From positions 868,001-932,000 of the forward strand of contig JANUWF010001184.1 of assembly GCA_026120185.1 (NCBI GenBank): a DNA stretch of 64,000 bases, read 5' to 3'. The notes under the pieces are model-generated. The model did no database searches and was not told the origin of the DNA. It saw only the letters and a program-made list of their open reading frames with translations. Below are positions 10,130 to 22,450 of this stretch, piece after piece (the stretch's first letter is position 1; every line of letters begins with the position of its first letter). A program made the translations under genes and the position numbers. This DNA comes from Voacanga thouarsii (taxonomy: Eukaryota > Streptophyta > Magnoliopsida > Gentianales > Apocynaceae).

Positions 10130-10829
10130 GAGTCCTTCCTGGATAGGATGTCAATCTTGCAGATCATACCGATCCAAGCTAGAAAGTATAGTCTAGTGGA
10201 CTGTGTATTCTCGAAATGGACAACTGGTAAGTTTAGGTGTAGAGATGAGGGAATATCTCACCTGTTAGGCTATACATCTACCTTGTGTTAGTATGCACAA
10301 ATTGTGGCATCCTAAATGTTCTTTTGTCTTGGTGCACAAAGTGTGGTGCCATGGCTACTTCTTGTGAGTAGTTGCTTTTACTGTATACATGTATGGCTTT
10401 TGAAAGGAAAACACCACTTCTCATTTGTGAAATTTTTTTTAGACTTGCCAGCACTTTACTTTTATAAAACTTTCTCAACTTGCATACATGAACTGTTTTA
10501 CCTGAAGCACCCAAAGTACACACAGGCTTACTGATATTTATGTCTCACCACTTTTTTATACCATACTTTCAAGTTGATCATGCTATGAAGGTTATTGATT
10601 AGAGATTGCCTTTGTTTGAAGACTTATTTCTTCTAAATGTATTTTGTTTGAGAGACTCTAACAAACATTTATTTATTTTGAGGATTGTTCATGTATTGTT
10701 TAAGTTGTAATAAGTTTAAATTTGGATCGTTTCTTTCAATTCTTTTGTGAGTCCTAGTTATAATGGCCTATTGTCTTAAGGACGGGGTGATATCCCCAAC
10801 CTTAATAGGGTAGGTAGTGGGGTATTACA

Positions 10830-12154
10830 GTTTGGGTCAGTGGAGTGGCGAAGCTAGAAGTATATACTTTGATATACTATAGTTGAGGTTCTATCATAGG
10901 ACCAATATATTTGCATTTTGACTATATGTGATTAGTTAGTTAAGATGGACTCGTAGAAGATAACTTCTATGCTATATCGCCCCTTATAATAGTTTGAATG
11001 ATCTAATAATCCAAAGGCCTAGGGAACATTACTTGGATGGTAGATGTCTTTAGAGAGATATTAGTACACTTATCTTCTAGAAATGTATGGCATTACGTAG
11101 AGGGGTAGGTCGTAGACTTTGCTACAAGTAGTATTATCCTTGTTGTCAATATCTTCTTAGACAGTAAGGGTATTTTGGACATTTTAGTTGGCAAAGTAAT
11201 GTTCCTTTTTGTCCCTAGAACAGCCTGTAAGTCCTATATATTTTTAGGTTGAGGATTTGATCTTGAACAAAGTGGGTGGGTATTTTTTTTTAATTTTAAT
11301 CAGGAAGTCTAATTTATTATTGTGTTGGAATAAAATAAAAGGTTGATAGAGAATAGAGCTATTGCCTGGTTTAAATTAGTTATTTAATTATTCAAGGCCT
11401 AAGCCCAGATTTAGTTAGATATTAAACTTCTTTTCCTTGGTCTGTTTGGTTTAGGTGGTTATTTATTTACTTATTTGTCTTTCAATGAGCCAGGATTAAA
11501 TAAATAATGAACTATTAAGCTTGGCCCAATTGTTTAGACCAAGAGGCCACAAATGAAGCTTGAGCCCATTTTAGCTCAGCATGTTCTGGTTGGAAAAGTA
11601 ATTAGAATTCCCGAAAAATATCTTCAGATGTATCCAGAAGTTTTGGAATTGCATTTTTTTCCCCCTGAGATACCAAATTACACAAGGCTTAAGGGTTTTC
11701 TGTGAGATCTTTGTTGCATGGTGTGATTCATTTTTTGCTTTGAGAAGGAAAAACACAGAACTTTTTCTCTCGTTAGTATTTCTGAGTGTTTCTATTCTTC
11801 TAGAAACTAGAACGGAGACTTTTTGTTTTCTCTTGATTCTGCTTATAGTAATCACAATGAGTCAAGTAGATCAAGATTTTGTCTTTTTCCCTTTGTTGCT
11901 TTCACCGGTGAGAGATAGGTAGTGGAAATATTCCGGAAGACTAAAAGCATCGTCTACATTCCCAAGAGAAGTCGTTGGCTTGTTGAACACTCACTAGAGG
12001 CTACATCTCAAATGCCATCGGTAGAACAACACACGTTGGTTTTGCAAAAGCAAACCAAGCTTTTACAAAATCGTAGAGGTATATTAAAGCTTTTACTATA
12101 GTTTTTCAGCGTTTTCATTTTTTTTGTATGCTTCTTGGCCATGATCCTACTTCA
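10830..12154 (+). mobile_element. Cp-1: 5' LTR of a Copia element, 5'-truncated
   Basis: The sequence aligns with the Copia LTRs at 17511-19382 and 31739-33475 from the block 'gtggcgaagct' onward. It ends in CTACTTCA at 12154, matching the TATCTTCA end of the Cp-4 solo LTR. A degenerate primer site follows. The first ~440 bases are missing where Tk-c abuts. Confidence 0.85.
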
Positions 12155-12156
12155 AG

Positions 12157-12170
12157 TTGTATCAAAACCA
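12157..12170 (+). other. degenerate primer-binding site of Cp-1
   Basis: TTGTATCAAAACCA lies two bases after the LTR end and matches TGGTATCAGAGCCA with three changes, two of them G-to-A and one G-to-T. This is the expected tRNA-iMet site. Confidence 0.75.
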
Positions 12171-13930
12171 TTGTTTTAATGGCTTAGGAGCATGCAATGG
12201 TGAACTAAAACTAGAAAGAATTGGTTTTAAATGCTATCTATGATCCTTTGTGTTTCTGGTATATGTTAGAATTCTATGTAAGTCTCACTATCAAGACATA
12301 GGAACACAGAAGGTTAATTGTTTTTGTAGATGATTCATGAAAGCCCATGATTTTGTGCATAAGAGATTGGGTTTCACAGTTTGTTTTGTTTTATGCTATG
12401 TTTCTGTAAATAAAATGGTGACTAAGGAATCATCTGGATGGAAAAACAAAGAAGATTGGAGGAAACCACAGGAAAAAAAAAAAAAAAAGACCAGTTTTAA
12501 GTCGGGCCTAGCTTGTCTAAGATGGCCGCAGCTAGATGCTAAAAATTTCCTAAGCTACGATGGGCTTATGGGCATGCCAGCCACGGCTTACAGCAAGCAA
12601 CCTGTGACTAGCTCCTAATGGAATGGGCTACGGGCTGGTCCAAGCACTGGTCGAGTTTGGTATGCGGGCCATAGGTTGTGATTCGGTATGGCGAGTGCCT
12701 GAAGACCATGGATAATTTTAATTAATTTCCTTGTAATTTTCTTTTACATTTTAGGTCCTATACCAAGTGAAGTGATTTTTTTGCATAGTTAATAATGTTG
12801 GAATATTTTGCATGAAAAATAATAATAATAAAGGATTTTGGATTAAACTGGACTATTAATTAGTTAATTAATTAATGCATTTAATTTAATTATTTAGACA
12901 CCTAAGTTAAAATAATAGAAAAGCATGAAAACATTTACATTTTTCTGGTATGCTATTTTCTTTTGTAAACCTAATTGCACATTTGCTCCAAACCAAAATC
13001 TTGGGAATTTTTTTTTTTTGACAAAGAAAAACATTTTCTTTAATTAAATGGTTATTTTTAGCTTGAAGAAAAAATTAATCCTTGGTTATTCTATTAAAGG
13101 ATTTTATCCCTGGCATAGAACTTATTTTAGATTTAGGTATTTTTATAATCCATTTTGATTTATTTTTACAACAAAAATATTTTCTTCGAATGAAAGTTGA
13201 GACCAAAGTGATATTTAATGGGATATTTTCATCAGGATATTTTCTGACAAATCCTTATTTTAAAAGACTAAGTGAGAGGGGGGTTCTATCAGCCTCACGA
13301 CTTCCATCATAGTTCTCATTAGAAATCGTGGTTCCTTTTGCATCACCCTAGAAGTGAACATGCATAGGATAGGGATTTTACAAGCATCTAGATCTAATGG
13401 ATAGACATAATTGATGCTTGGGACATGCAGTATGATCGGTCAGCCCACATTGGAGGTCATAGTGCGAGGATTGTCCATAGAAAATGAGAAGAAATGTGCC
13501 ATTCAATCGATGGAGTTATCTTCTAGACCATTACCTAGAAGGATAGTCGATTTGTAATAGTTAACACACTTAACTTAGGAAATTGTTAATCTTTCTAAAA
13601 AGCTATGTTAGTTCTCCTAAGTGCCAAACTAATCATATTAAAGATAATAGTAATACGGTTAACTATTATCAGTCTTAATATAAGGATAATACTGCCAAAT
13701 TATTTGTCATTCAAAATTGAGAATTTTCTTTTGTTTTCAATTTTCAAAAACGGTCGATAGTGGTTCTTTCAAACCTTTGGTCCTTATTCTCGATAAGAAT
13801 AAGCTAACATTCTAAGTTATATACACTGGAAAAAGAACCAGGACATAATACTCATTATAGAGGAGTATAAGTATGTCCTATATGAAACCTACCCTATTAT
13901 CGAGGAGGGTTTCATTGAGGAGGAGTGTGA
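12171..13930 (+). other. Cp-1 untranslated leader
   Basis: About 1.76 kb lies between the primer site and the first gag similarity. It contains an A run at 12472-12488, a GC-richer patch at 12490-12690 and AT-rich sequence around 12720-13080. No open frame here looks like a gene. The block near 13290-13345 has the look of a Copia gag leader. An unrecognised insertion inside the stretch is possible. Confidence 0.5.
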
Positions 13931-14705
13931 GACTAAGAAACCACGAAGAAGGCCGATGAAATGGCTCGTTAGTACATGTTGGCCTCCATGTCTAATGTGC
14001 TCCAGTCCACATATATGCACATGGCCACTCATTATGATATTAGCACATCGTTGGCCACAACGTTAGTTGACAAGAGCCTACCTGCAAAGCAGGAGGTTCT
14101 TAGAACGATCATAAATACCAAGATGACTATGGTAGCATCGGTTAGGAAGCATACGTTCAAAATGATTGTTGTTTTCGATGAAGTGAAAGTTTTGGGGGCT
14201 ATGATTGACCCCAAGAGCCAAGTGGATATAGTTCGCAAATCTTTATCAAGCTCTTTTATTCAGTTGAAGTTGAATTACATTATCAATAAGTTAAACATGA
14301 GTTTAACAGAGTTAATAAAAATGCTCCATGTAGCAAAGAAGGTCATAAAGACATAGTCCAAGTCCTCGATTGCTAAGGTATCTTCATCTAAATCTAGGAC
14401 CAAGCCTAGAAAGTTTAAAAAGATGAAGGAAAACGTAGTAGCCCAGTCCAAGTCCCTACCTAACAAACCCAAGGGCAAGTGCTTCATGTGGGGTAAGAAG
14501 GGACACCGGAATAAGAAGTATTCAAATATTCAGGCCAAGAAAAACCCTAGAGATAATGCTTACTATCTAGAGTCTATACTAATGGTTGGATCAAATTGCA
14601 CTTTAATTGTTGATTCTGGAGCTACTGATTATATCTATAACTCTTTGCAGGGGTTTAGGAAGATAAAAAGACACCAGAGGGCTAACATGGACTCTGCGTA
14701 GGAAA
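13931..14705 (+). pseudogene. Cp-1 gag and protease, broken
   Basis: The gag capsid of Copia type (UBN2 family) is visible from 13957 as MARxYMLASMSNVLQ and continues to about 14355, where a stop interrupts it. A nucleocapsid knuckle follows at about 14481, but two of its three Cys are lost (CFMWGKKGHRNKKYS). The aspartic protease active site is kept as IVDSGATDYI near 14610. Stops and frameshifts make a continuous polyprotein impossible. It would have supplied capsid and protease for Cp-1. Confidence 0.8.
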
Positions 14706-14889
14706 TAAAGCACAAGTGTAGGCCCAAATAGTGTGAGAATTGGAACTTCACTTTGATTGTAAAGTAATAGTTATTTTGAACAATATTTCATATGTACCAG
14801 GTTTCAGATGGAATTTGATTTCAATTGCAAGACTAATAAAATCATGGTTATTTTGTTTCTTTCCATTGTGATATTACTATCAGTAGAAA

Positions 14890-15221
14890 TGGAGAATTTT
14901 TATATATTGGACACATGTATGAAAACTTATTCTTCATATATCCTATTAACGATCAATTAAATAATACTCAAAATAAACCTTTAAATAGAAAGAGAAACAT
15001 TAATATCAATAACTCTTATCAATGGCATCTAAGGTTAGGTTATATTAACTCAACCAAGATTCAGAGGTTAATCTATGATGGTCCTTTGAGCTCATTGAGA
15101 TTATAAAGTTAGCCTCAGTATGAATTCTATCTTATGGGAAAGATGACCAAAAGGCCTTTTACCCAAAAGGCAGATAGAGTCAATGAGATATTGAGCCTTA
15201 TTCACACTGATGTATGTGGTC
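14890..15221 (+). pseudogene. Cp-1 GAG-pre-integrase and start of integrase, interrupted by Si-1
   Basis: WHLRLGYINSTKIQRL near 15022 is the GAG-pre-integrase motif of Copia polyproteins. The integrase core begins at about 15196 with the first catalytic Asp context HTDVCG. The frame is then cut at 15221 by the Si-1 LTR. The next part of the same gene resumes at 23816, across shared TATGTGGTC. Confidence 0.85.
15213..15221. repeat. left copy of Si-1 insertion duplication
   Basis: TATGTGGTC precedes the Si-1 LTR and recurs at 23807-23815 just before the Cp-1 integrase continues. A 5-bp target duplication lies within this shared block. Confidence 0.75.
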
Positions 15222-15819
15222 TATTAGCCCTAAGGGCATTATCCCGTGTTTTGATTTATGACAAACATTGATATTGACTAACATGTGTGATCTATATGTG
15301 ATAAGATTTTTGGATACGACATGTTTAACTTCAGTTCTTCCAAGTCACACAAGTAGGACTGCTAAGCTGCTCTTAAGCAATGGAAGCCAAGAATGCTTAA
15401 TCAAGTATAACTCCAACTTAAGAGATTACATACCATGAAGGCCTTATGAAGAATTATAGACTAAGAATTGTGATTAAGGTATTATTTGTAAATTCTTATG
15501 TCTCATTACCTCATGTTCAATTTGATTTACCTTGAAGTACATACAAATGATTTCAAAAAGAGGGTATTTTCTAAATCTAGAATTTATAAATTCTAGGTTG
15601 AGTAGTTTTAGATAGTCCTTTGAATCCAAAACACCCATTTAATGATCTGTAGCATTTTTCAATATATATTCCTTTGCATAACGTGCCGTTTTAGACTCAA
15701 CTTTTGGATGCACATCTTTCTATTCTATGAATCCAAAATTCTGAAAATCCTGACCGAAGTAACTAGCCATTGGGACTTCGGTTTTAGCTCCTATAAAAGC
15801 TTTAAAATCTCAAATGCCT
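15222..15819 (+). mobile_element. Si-1: 5' LTR fragment of a SIRE-like Copia element
   Basis: The sequence starts TATTAGCCCTAAGG, a mutated TGTTAGCCC. It aligns closely with the Si-1 3' LTR at 22451-23040. It stops near 15819 and jumps straight into Copia pol sequence of Cp-2, so the rest of this LTR and most of the Si-1 interior are deleted. Confidence 0.85.
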
Positions 15820-17490
15820 CAGGAACCTACACAAATAGAGCCTCGTCATAGTAGGGGGATATCTGTAGCCTCGTCGTAGAGGCATTTGACCTAGTCTCCG
15901 ACCATCAGGAATAAGATCACACTAGATAAAAGGAGACTATTGCTGATGGTGATGCAAACCTATGGCATGAAGCAATAATAGCCGAGATGAAATTTATGTA
16001 CTTCAATCATGTATGGGATCTTGTAGCTCCACATGAAATGATAAAACCTATCGGGTGTAAGTGGATGTACAATAGAAAGAGGGGAGAGGATGGGAAAATG
16101 GAAACCTTCAAAACTAAGCTTGTGGCAAAAGGGTATACTCAGAAAGAATGGATCAATTATGAGGAAACCTTTTCCCCATTAGCCATGTTTAAGTTCATCC
16201 GTATCCTTCTTATTATCGCATGTCATTATGACTACGAGATATGGCAAACGAATGCAAGACGGTATTTTTAAATGGCCAGCTTAGCGAAGACATCTATATG
16301 TCCCAACAAGAAGGTTTTATTGCTAAAGGCCAAGAACATATGATCTGTAAGCTTAAGAAATCCATTCATAGACTTAAGCAGGCATCCAGAGTATGGAACA
16401 TTTGTTTCAATGAGACTGTAAAATCTTACAGTTTTATTCAAAATAAGGATGAACCATGTTTGCATAGGAAACTAGAAGGTATAAACATGGTTTTTCTTAT
16501 ACTGTATGTGGATAACATTCTACTCATTAAAAATGATGTAGGGATACTGTCATCTACTAATGTTTAGTTATCTAGTCAATTCAATATGAAGGACTTGGGT
16601 GAAGCTAGTTACATTCTCAGGATAAAGTTTCTTAGAAATATGAAGCAAAAAATGTTCAGTTTATCCCAAGCTACATACATTGACAAGATGCTGGCTAAAT
16701 TCAGCATGGACTCATGCAATGGAGCTTTGATCCCTTGCAGACATAGGTTATCTTTTTCTTCAAAGGATTTTCTAAAGTCTCAAGAAGAAAAAGATTGAAT
16801 GAATTGGATTCTCTATACTTCAGCTGTGAGAAGTCTCGTGTATGCCATGCTACGTACTAGGCCATATATCTGTTTTGTCATAGGCTTAATTAGCAAATAT
16901 CAGTCAAACCCTAGAGAGGTTCATTAGTAGGCTGTAAAGCATATTCTCAAGTATCTTAAAGGTACAAGAGATTATATGTTGGTGTATAGGACTGATGACT
17001 TGGTTCCTATAGGATACATAGACTCAAACTTCCAAGTAGATAAGGATGAGAGAAAATCCACTAGCGGATATGTCTTCAACTTATCTGGAGGAGCCATATC
17101 ATGGAAGAGTATCAAGTAATCTTGCATTACTGACTCAACAATGGAAATTGAGTATGTGGCAGCTTCAGAGGCATCTAAGGAAGTAGTTTGGCTCTAGAAG
17201 TTCTTTTTGGAACTTGGAGTCATGCCACGAATGGACAAACCAGTTGTGATGTATTGTGACAACGCTAGTGTAGTATCACAATCCAAAGAACCAAGAAACC
17301 ACAAAAAGGTAAAGGACATAGAGAGGAAGTACCACCAGATCCAGGATTTCATCCAAAGAAGAGAAGTTATGGTGGAACAAATTATCTTGAAGAATAGTCT
17401 AGCAGATCCTTTAAACAAGCCTTTGGCAGAGAGAGTCTTTAGTAGATATTTAGATACCATAGAGGTGGGCATCTATGGACTTACTTAGTC
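15820..17490 (+). pseudogene. Cp-2 reverse transcriptase and RNase H, broken
   Basis: The segment begins in the linker upstream of RT. RT motifs follow: KPIGCKWMYNRKRGEDG near 16042, LVAKGYTQKE near 16120 and NEETFSP-type sequence after it. The catalytic box near 16506 reads YVDN instead of YVDD, so this copy was probably dead even without its stops. RNase H ends with KDIERKYHQIQDF near 17314 and LADPLNKPLAERVF near 17397. Stops and frameshifts occur throughout (16271/16241, 16567, 16798). The next bases are the polypurine tract and 3' LTR, so the 3' half of this element is complete. The 5' half is missing. Confidence 0.88.
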
Positions 17491-17498
17491 TTAGAGTG

Positions 17499-17510
17499 TA
17501 AGTGGGAGAT
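17499..17510 (+). other. polypurine tract of Cp-2
   Basis: TAAGTGGGAGAT lies immediately before the LTR start TGTTGGGATA, the usual Copia arrangement for plus-strand priming. Confidence 0.85.
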
Positions 17511-19382
17511 TGTTGGGATATATGCCCTCTAAGACTAGGTTTCTGATGTAATTTTGACATGTATTAATAAAAGTTTTTTTCTCAGAAATTGTTTATGAAA
17601 TCTTCTTTATATTTGTGCACAATTTTATTGGAAAAGACCCATTGTGTTTATGTAATGGTTCATGTGGATGGAGGTCTTTCACAGTAAGGTATGGACCATG
17701 GGATACTTAACATATAAATTACTGTTCTTAACTGAATGATCAGAATGTGAATCTCATTATGACAAGGCTATTATGTTATAAATTCTAAATAGGAAATGAC
17801 TTACCTTTAGCCAATGAATATTTCACAACACAAGCATATTTTTAATATGTAGAACAGGACCTGTAGTAGTGGATTCTACAGGTACTATATGATAGAAACC
17901 TAGATTACAACCGCTATAGTATGGACTTATACTCTACAACTTGAGTATAAGTTGGTAGTCTGATGAATTTAGAAGCGTATGCTTTGATATACTATAGTTG
18001 AGATCCTTTAGAAAGACTAATATACTTGTATGTTGGGTATATGTAACTTGTTAGTTAAGACAGACTTGTACAAGATAGTGTCTATACTATATCACCCCTT
18101 GTGGTTGTCTGAATGATCTAATTATCTAGGGCCTTCGGGAACTTGACTTGGACATTGGCTTTAGGATAGCTCCATTGGAAAGCGAAAATATTCCAAGAAG
18201 TCGTGGATCATTGGACTAGAAGTCTAAGGATGGTAGATGTCTTTTAGAGGAGTGTTAGTACACTCTTTCCTCTCTAAATGTACGGCGGTGTGTAGAGGGG
18301 TATTGTAGTCATTTCACTGGTAGGTCGAAGACATAGCTAATGCAGTATTGTCCTTAGAGTCAATATTTCTTTATGGAGATATTAGAAAATATTCAAAATA
18401 AGAAATACAACTATTTATATAGGAAGGGTTTTTTGGTCATTTTAGTAGCCAAGGCAATGTGTCTTTGTGGTCCTCGAAATAGCCCATATGTCCTAATTAT
18501 TTTAAGTTGAGGAAATGGTCACAAAAGAAAAGGATTTTATTTTATTCAGCAAGTTTAATTTATTTTGGGACTAGAATAAAATAAAGGAATGAGAGAAATT
18601 AATTTTATTATCTAGTTTAACTGGTTAATTAACTATTCAAGGCTTAAGCCAAGATTGAATAATTAGAAAAATTAACCTGGGCTTAAATTAGTTAATAAAT
18701 GGCTTAAAATTATTCAATCCATTTAGGCTCATTAATTATTTATTGAGTTATTTTAATCGGCCCAAGAAATAAATAATTAATGATTGTTATTTTTAGGCTC
18801 ATTGGGTCTAAGGAAAATAATAAGGTAATTTTGGCCCAATAGCCTGGATTGGAGGGTTTTCTTTATTCACAAAACAAAAGAGTTAAGGCTGAGCCAAACC
18901 TCTTCTGTTGATAGCCTCTAGGAGTTTTGAAATATCAAAACCCCAGTGTTTTGGTTATTAGGATTAGTGAATAGTCGTGCATATCAGGGAAGGGTTTTTT
19001 CCACAGAACACACGACAAAAAGGATAAAAACTATAGAGCCTTCTTCTTATTCTTTTTATCCCATTCAGTTTTCCTTTTCTTCCTTTTCATCTTCTTGATT
19101 TTGCTAATCAATAGCAAAGGATCAAGAAGAGTCATTCTCGCCTAAGTTGTTTCACCAACATAGATTGGGCAGGGGAATATTCAAAGAAGCAAAGAGCTTC
19201 GCGTTCGTGCTGAGGAGGAGTCAAAGGATTGTTAGTTTTTTGCTGGAATCGTCATCGAGACAAGAAGCCACTCCAGTTGTTCACAGCTCTTCTTCTCAGC
19301 CAAATAGACTAAAGACTTGCAAAGGTATTATTTTTTTTGCCTCCATTGCACCATGTCTGGTGCTTTTTTCTGGTTATGTTCA
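17511..19382 (+). mobile_element. Cp-2: complete 3' LTR (1872 bp)
   Basis: It starts TGTTGGGATATATGCCC after the polypurine tract and ends near TTATGTTCA by alignment with the Cp-4 solo LTR, whose ends are fixed by a target duplication. The five bases after it are TACAT; the 5' LTR of this element is lost, so the duplication cannot be checked. Confidence 0.85.
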
Positions 19383-20960
19383 TACATGCGTAGATTCTGT
19401 TAAATATTTAGTGCATCAATTGAAGCAACTAAATCTGTTGCGAAGAAGAAAAGAAAGGAAGTTATTATTGAAAAACTAGTCTCCCAAACCAATTCATCAG
19501 AACATATTCACGAAAAAGAAAGCTCTGACACACAGGTACCTCAATTCCTTAGTTCGAAATGCGAGTATGAATACAATGAGTACATATCTAGAAATAGAAC
19601 TGTGATCGTGGGCTATCATATTGCGGCCAAGTCTTTCCTAAACTATTTAATTGTTCATAGTATGTTTGAATCTCTTAGGTGGGGTGCTCTATTATCCGTT
19701 GATAAAAAAAATTACACCACCTTAGTTTGGAATTCTAGTGAAATCTACGAAAAAGAAGGATGGAGGAAACAGGGGGTGGATTTATGGTTTAGTAGAACAC
19801 ATCATGGGTTGGATATGTATATATAGAGTTTGATTATCGAATGTTGAACAAAATATTTGGAGTCAGTGATGATGGAATTCAATTTTTTAAAATGAATAAA
19901 TTTCCAAAGGAATCTGATCCGTTTGATCTGGGGAGACTTGAAGCTAATTTCACTAGAGGCAAGAGTTTTAAAAACTCAAATCATCGCAACTCCAAATGGC
20001 TAAATAGACTCGGGAGAATTTTGCACCACATGGTTTCAACTATGGTAGCACCTAGCTTTGGGCATAAAATCTCAGTGAGCATCATGCAAATGATATTGAT
20101 GTTGGCCCTATCAGAGAGCAGGCAGATTAGCTTTGGATTTATAGCTGTGAAGTTAATGCTCTAATCAAGGAATACCTCGAACAAGGCTCTACCATATAGA
20201 AATCTTTCGATAAAGGTTTTTAAACATTTCAATGTGGATCTTAGTAGAAGTGCTCATGGACACTCCAAGAAAAATCTCTACAGCACGGATTCATTTGAGA
20301 AAATAGGTTTTGTCCAAATGGACAATCAATAGATTATGCTTTGAGATGCTCCAGGAAAAGAAAGGGAAAATTTGATTGAGATCAAAGTTGAAGGAAAGCA
20401 AGTTGTACTTGCTACCTTGACTAGAACAAAACGTAAAGTTCAAATACCAAAGGAATCGTCAAGTATGGGCAAGCAGAAAATTGAAGAAAGTGGACTGACA
20501 CAGAGTATTCTCAATCTCTTGATCATCTAGTCTGAGAAGTTTGATGGATTCAATGCCGAAGTCAAGACTGAACTCTACATTTTGGAAAATTGATTAAGTT
20601 ATGTGGAAGGGAAGAACGTACAAAAAATACTGAAGGTGTCTCCAAAGAGCAAGACATTCCACCACAACAAAAGGATGAGCATGCCATTCCCTCTCTTGAA
20701 AAGGGTTTTGCACAGCCTACTACTGCTGAGAAAATTATTGCTGATGAAATTCCAGCTCCACCCATTGCAATGTCCACAGTTGAAGCAATTCCGTCTCAGC
20801 CTATTGTGGAGATAACTACTGCACCCTCTGCTGAACCAGCTCTTCTTATGAAAGATAAGACAATTCCACCTGCTAGATCTTCAGGTCATAAACAGAAACA
20901 TGTTGCCGTCAAAATGAAGTTCAACAGTATTATTGGACACATACAAAAAGGGTGTTAATG
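19383..20960 (+). pseudogene. Si-1 post-pol ORF remnant with plant-transposon domain
   Basis: Fragments in shifting frames read as a protein of the 'putative plant transposon protein' type (PF20167), often found in plant retroelements as an extra gene. Visible pieces, in order: ESLRWGALLSV near 19670, YRMLNKIFGVSDDG near 19835, LNRLGRILHHMVSTMVAP near 20003, HKISVSIMQMILML and SFGFIAVKLML near 20062-20160, then LPYRNLSIKVFKHFNVDLS near 20193. A Pro- and Lys-rich tail follows (20590-20958). Stops at 19826 and 20164 and frame changes destroy it. The position after a missing pol and before a SIRE-type polypurine tract suggests the ORF3/envelope-like slot of SIRE elements. The role in life is unknown; I see no clear signal peptide or membrane segment. 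Confidence 0.65.
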
Positions 20961-22431
20961 TTAAGCCTAAGACCATCCACATTCCATGATTGGCACATGA
21001 ACACCGCTACCTGCTGACTTCTTATGCAAAATTCATTCTGTTGATATAGTTATCTTCAATCTATTTTATGCTTTTTGCACTATCTTCTCATGGACACTTT
21101 GATTTTTTATTTATTTGTTTTTTACTGATATTCCTGTTGATCCTACTGCTAATATGTTTACTACATTTTTTAAAACCTTCTCATGTTACTACTGCAAATC
21201 TACTACTACTTTCTAATTATTTCTCTGCTTCTTATTTTTTTGACTGATGATAGAGGGGGAGAAAATATTGTTGTATATTGTGATTGTGAATTGAGGACTA
21301 TGACCTGATGTGATTATGGAGACTGTGTTGTGATTTCACTGTAATCTATGAATTGAGGAAAATGTGATGTAACTTTGGCGGAGACTGTAGTAAATTCCAT
21401 TCCTTGCGAAGCTTGTGAATATGTGAGAATTATTTTTATTTGAATTTGGATTGAAAAAAAAATTGTTATGCATTCTTTTTGTTATCATGATATCTCTTTC
21501 TTTTTCTTCTTCTTCTTTTTTTTTTTTTTTTTTTTTGCCCTTATTGAGAACTTGAAATGTGATTTGTGACTTTGTACTGTCGAGTATAATTATGATTGTG
21601 GATGTGATGACAATTGTGCCTCAAGTAGAAAAGAAATTGTTCTATGGATTGAATTGAGAATACCATAGTTTTTTTTTTTTTTAAATTGTGTGATGAGAAA
21701 ATTATATAGATGACTGTCATGATGGGTTTATGCTACTAAATTATGATGGGACTGTCTTAAATTTCTAATTTTGCTGCAATGGGAAAATTGTTTTGAGAAT
21801 TTAGGATGTTTGTCTAAGCGAACGAAATTTTGATATGATCTTTTTATAAAATTTTTGCTTGATTGCCGTCTAATTTTTTTTTCCTCCAAAAAATCATGAT
21901 ACTGATCCTGCATAGACACATAAATGCTTCTGAGTCCAAAAGCCCTATCCAAAAACTCTTTTATAGAGGGTTCACATGTTTCAATTTTGTTTTTGCCCTA
22001 TTTGGATGCATTTTTTGGACATCCAAAATCTCACATCTAGTTTGATTTCTAAAGCAAGTTGATATTAACATAACTTTATCTACTATTCATATATGCACAG
22101 ACATGGGGGAGCATTGCTTTTTATGTTCTACCTTCTACACCTCTTCATATACATAATTATACATTTTATTGTGACCATTATTTAGCTATTTCCCTGAGAA
22201 ATAGTCCTCTTTATGGAAGGAAGCAGGATAAGAAGGTTAGTTGGGCGATAGGCTTATTGAGCCTTGTTTATGAGACTATGTTTAAATTTTCTTGTCTTAA
22301 ACTCATAAGCACTCTCTGATTCCTATAATGATAGAATGCATTTCAGTTAAACATATTCTTACTTCGCTCGGTCTAACATGTTCATACAGTTTATATCATT
22401 TTATTTGTCACAATCTTATCAAATTTGTCAT
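20961..22431 (+). other. Si-1 3' non-coding region
   Basis: No gene is visible. It holds a polypurine-like run AGAGGGGGAGAAAAT at 21251-21265, which resembles the extra purine tracts of SIRE-type elements, and long T runs at 21514-21536 and 21670-21681. Confidence 0.55.
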
Positions 22432-22450
22432 CACTAAAAAGGGGGGAGAT
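22432..22450 (+). other. polypurine tract of Si-1
   Basis: CACTAAAAAGGGGGGAGAT lies directly before the LTR start TGTTAGCCC. This purine-rich block is typical of SIRE-like elements. Confidence 0.85.

Larger units (their letters stand above)
7300..10829 (+). mobile_element. Tk-c: Tekay-like LTR lacking its 5' end
   Basis: From about 7345 the sequence aligns with the Tk-e 3' LTR (around 52808). The right end GTGGGGTATTACA is the degraded LTR terminus. It carries the CT microsatellite, a donor-like site (GT at 9769), hairpin 1 (10099-10129) and a partly paired hairpin 2 (10326-10355). Its hairpin arms belong to the Tk-e subfamily, not the Tk-b one, so it is not the partner LTR of Tk-b. At 10830 it abuts a Copia LTR already missing its first few hundred bases. 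The tRNA-like segment is lost with the 5' end. Confidence 0.85.
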
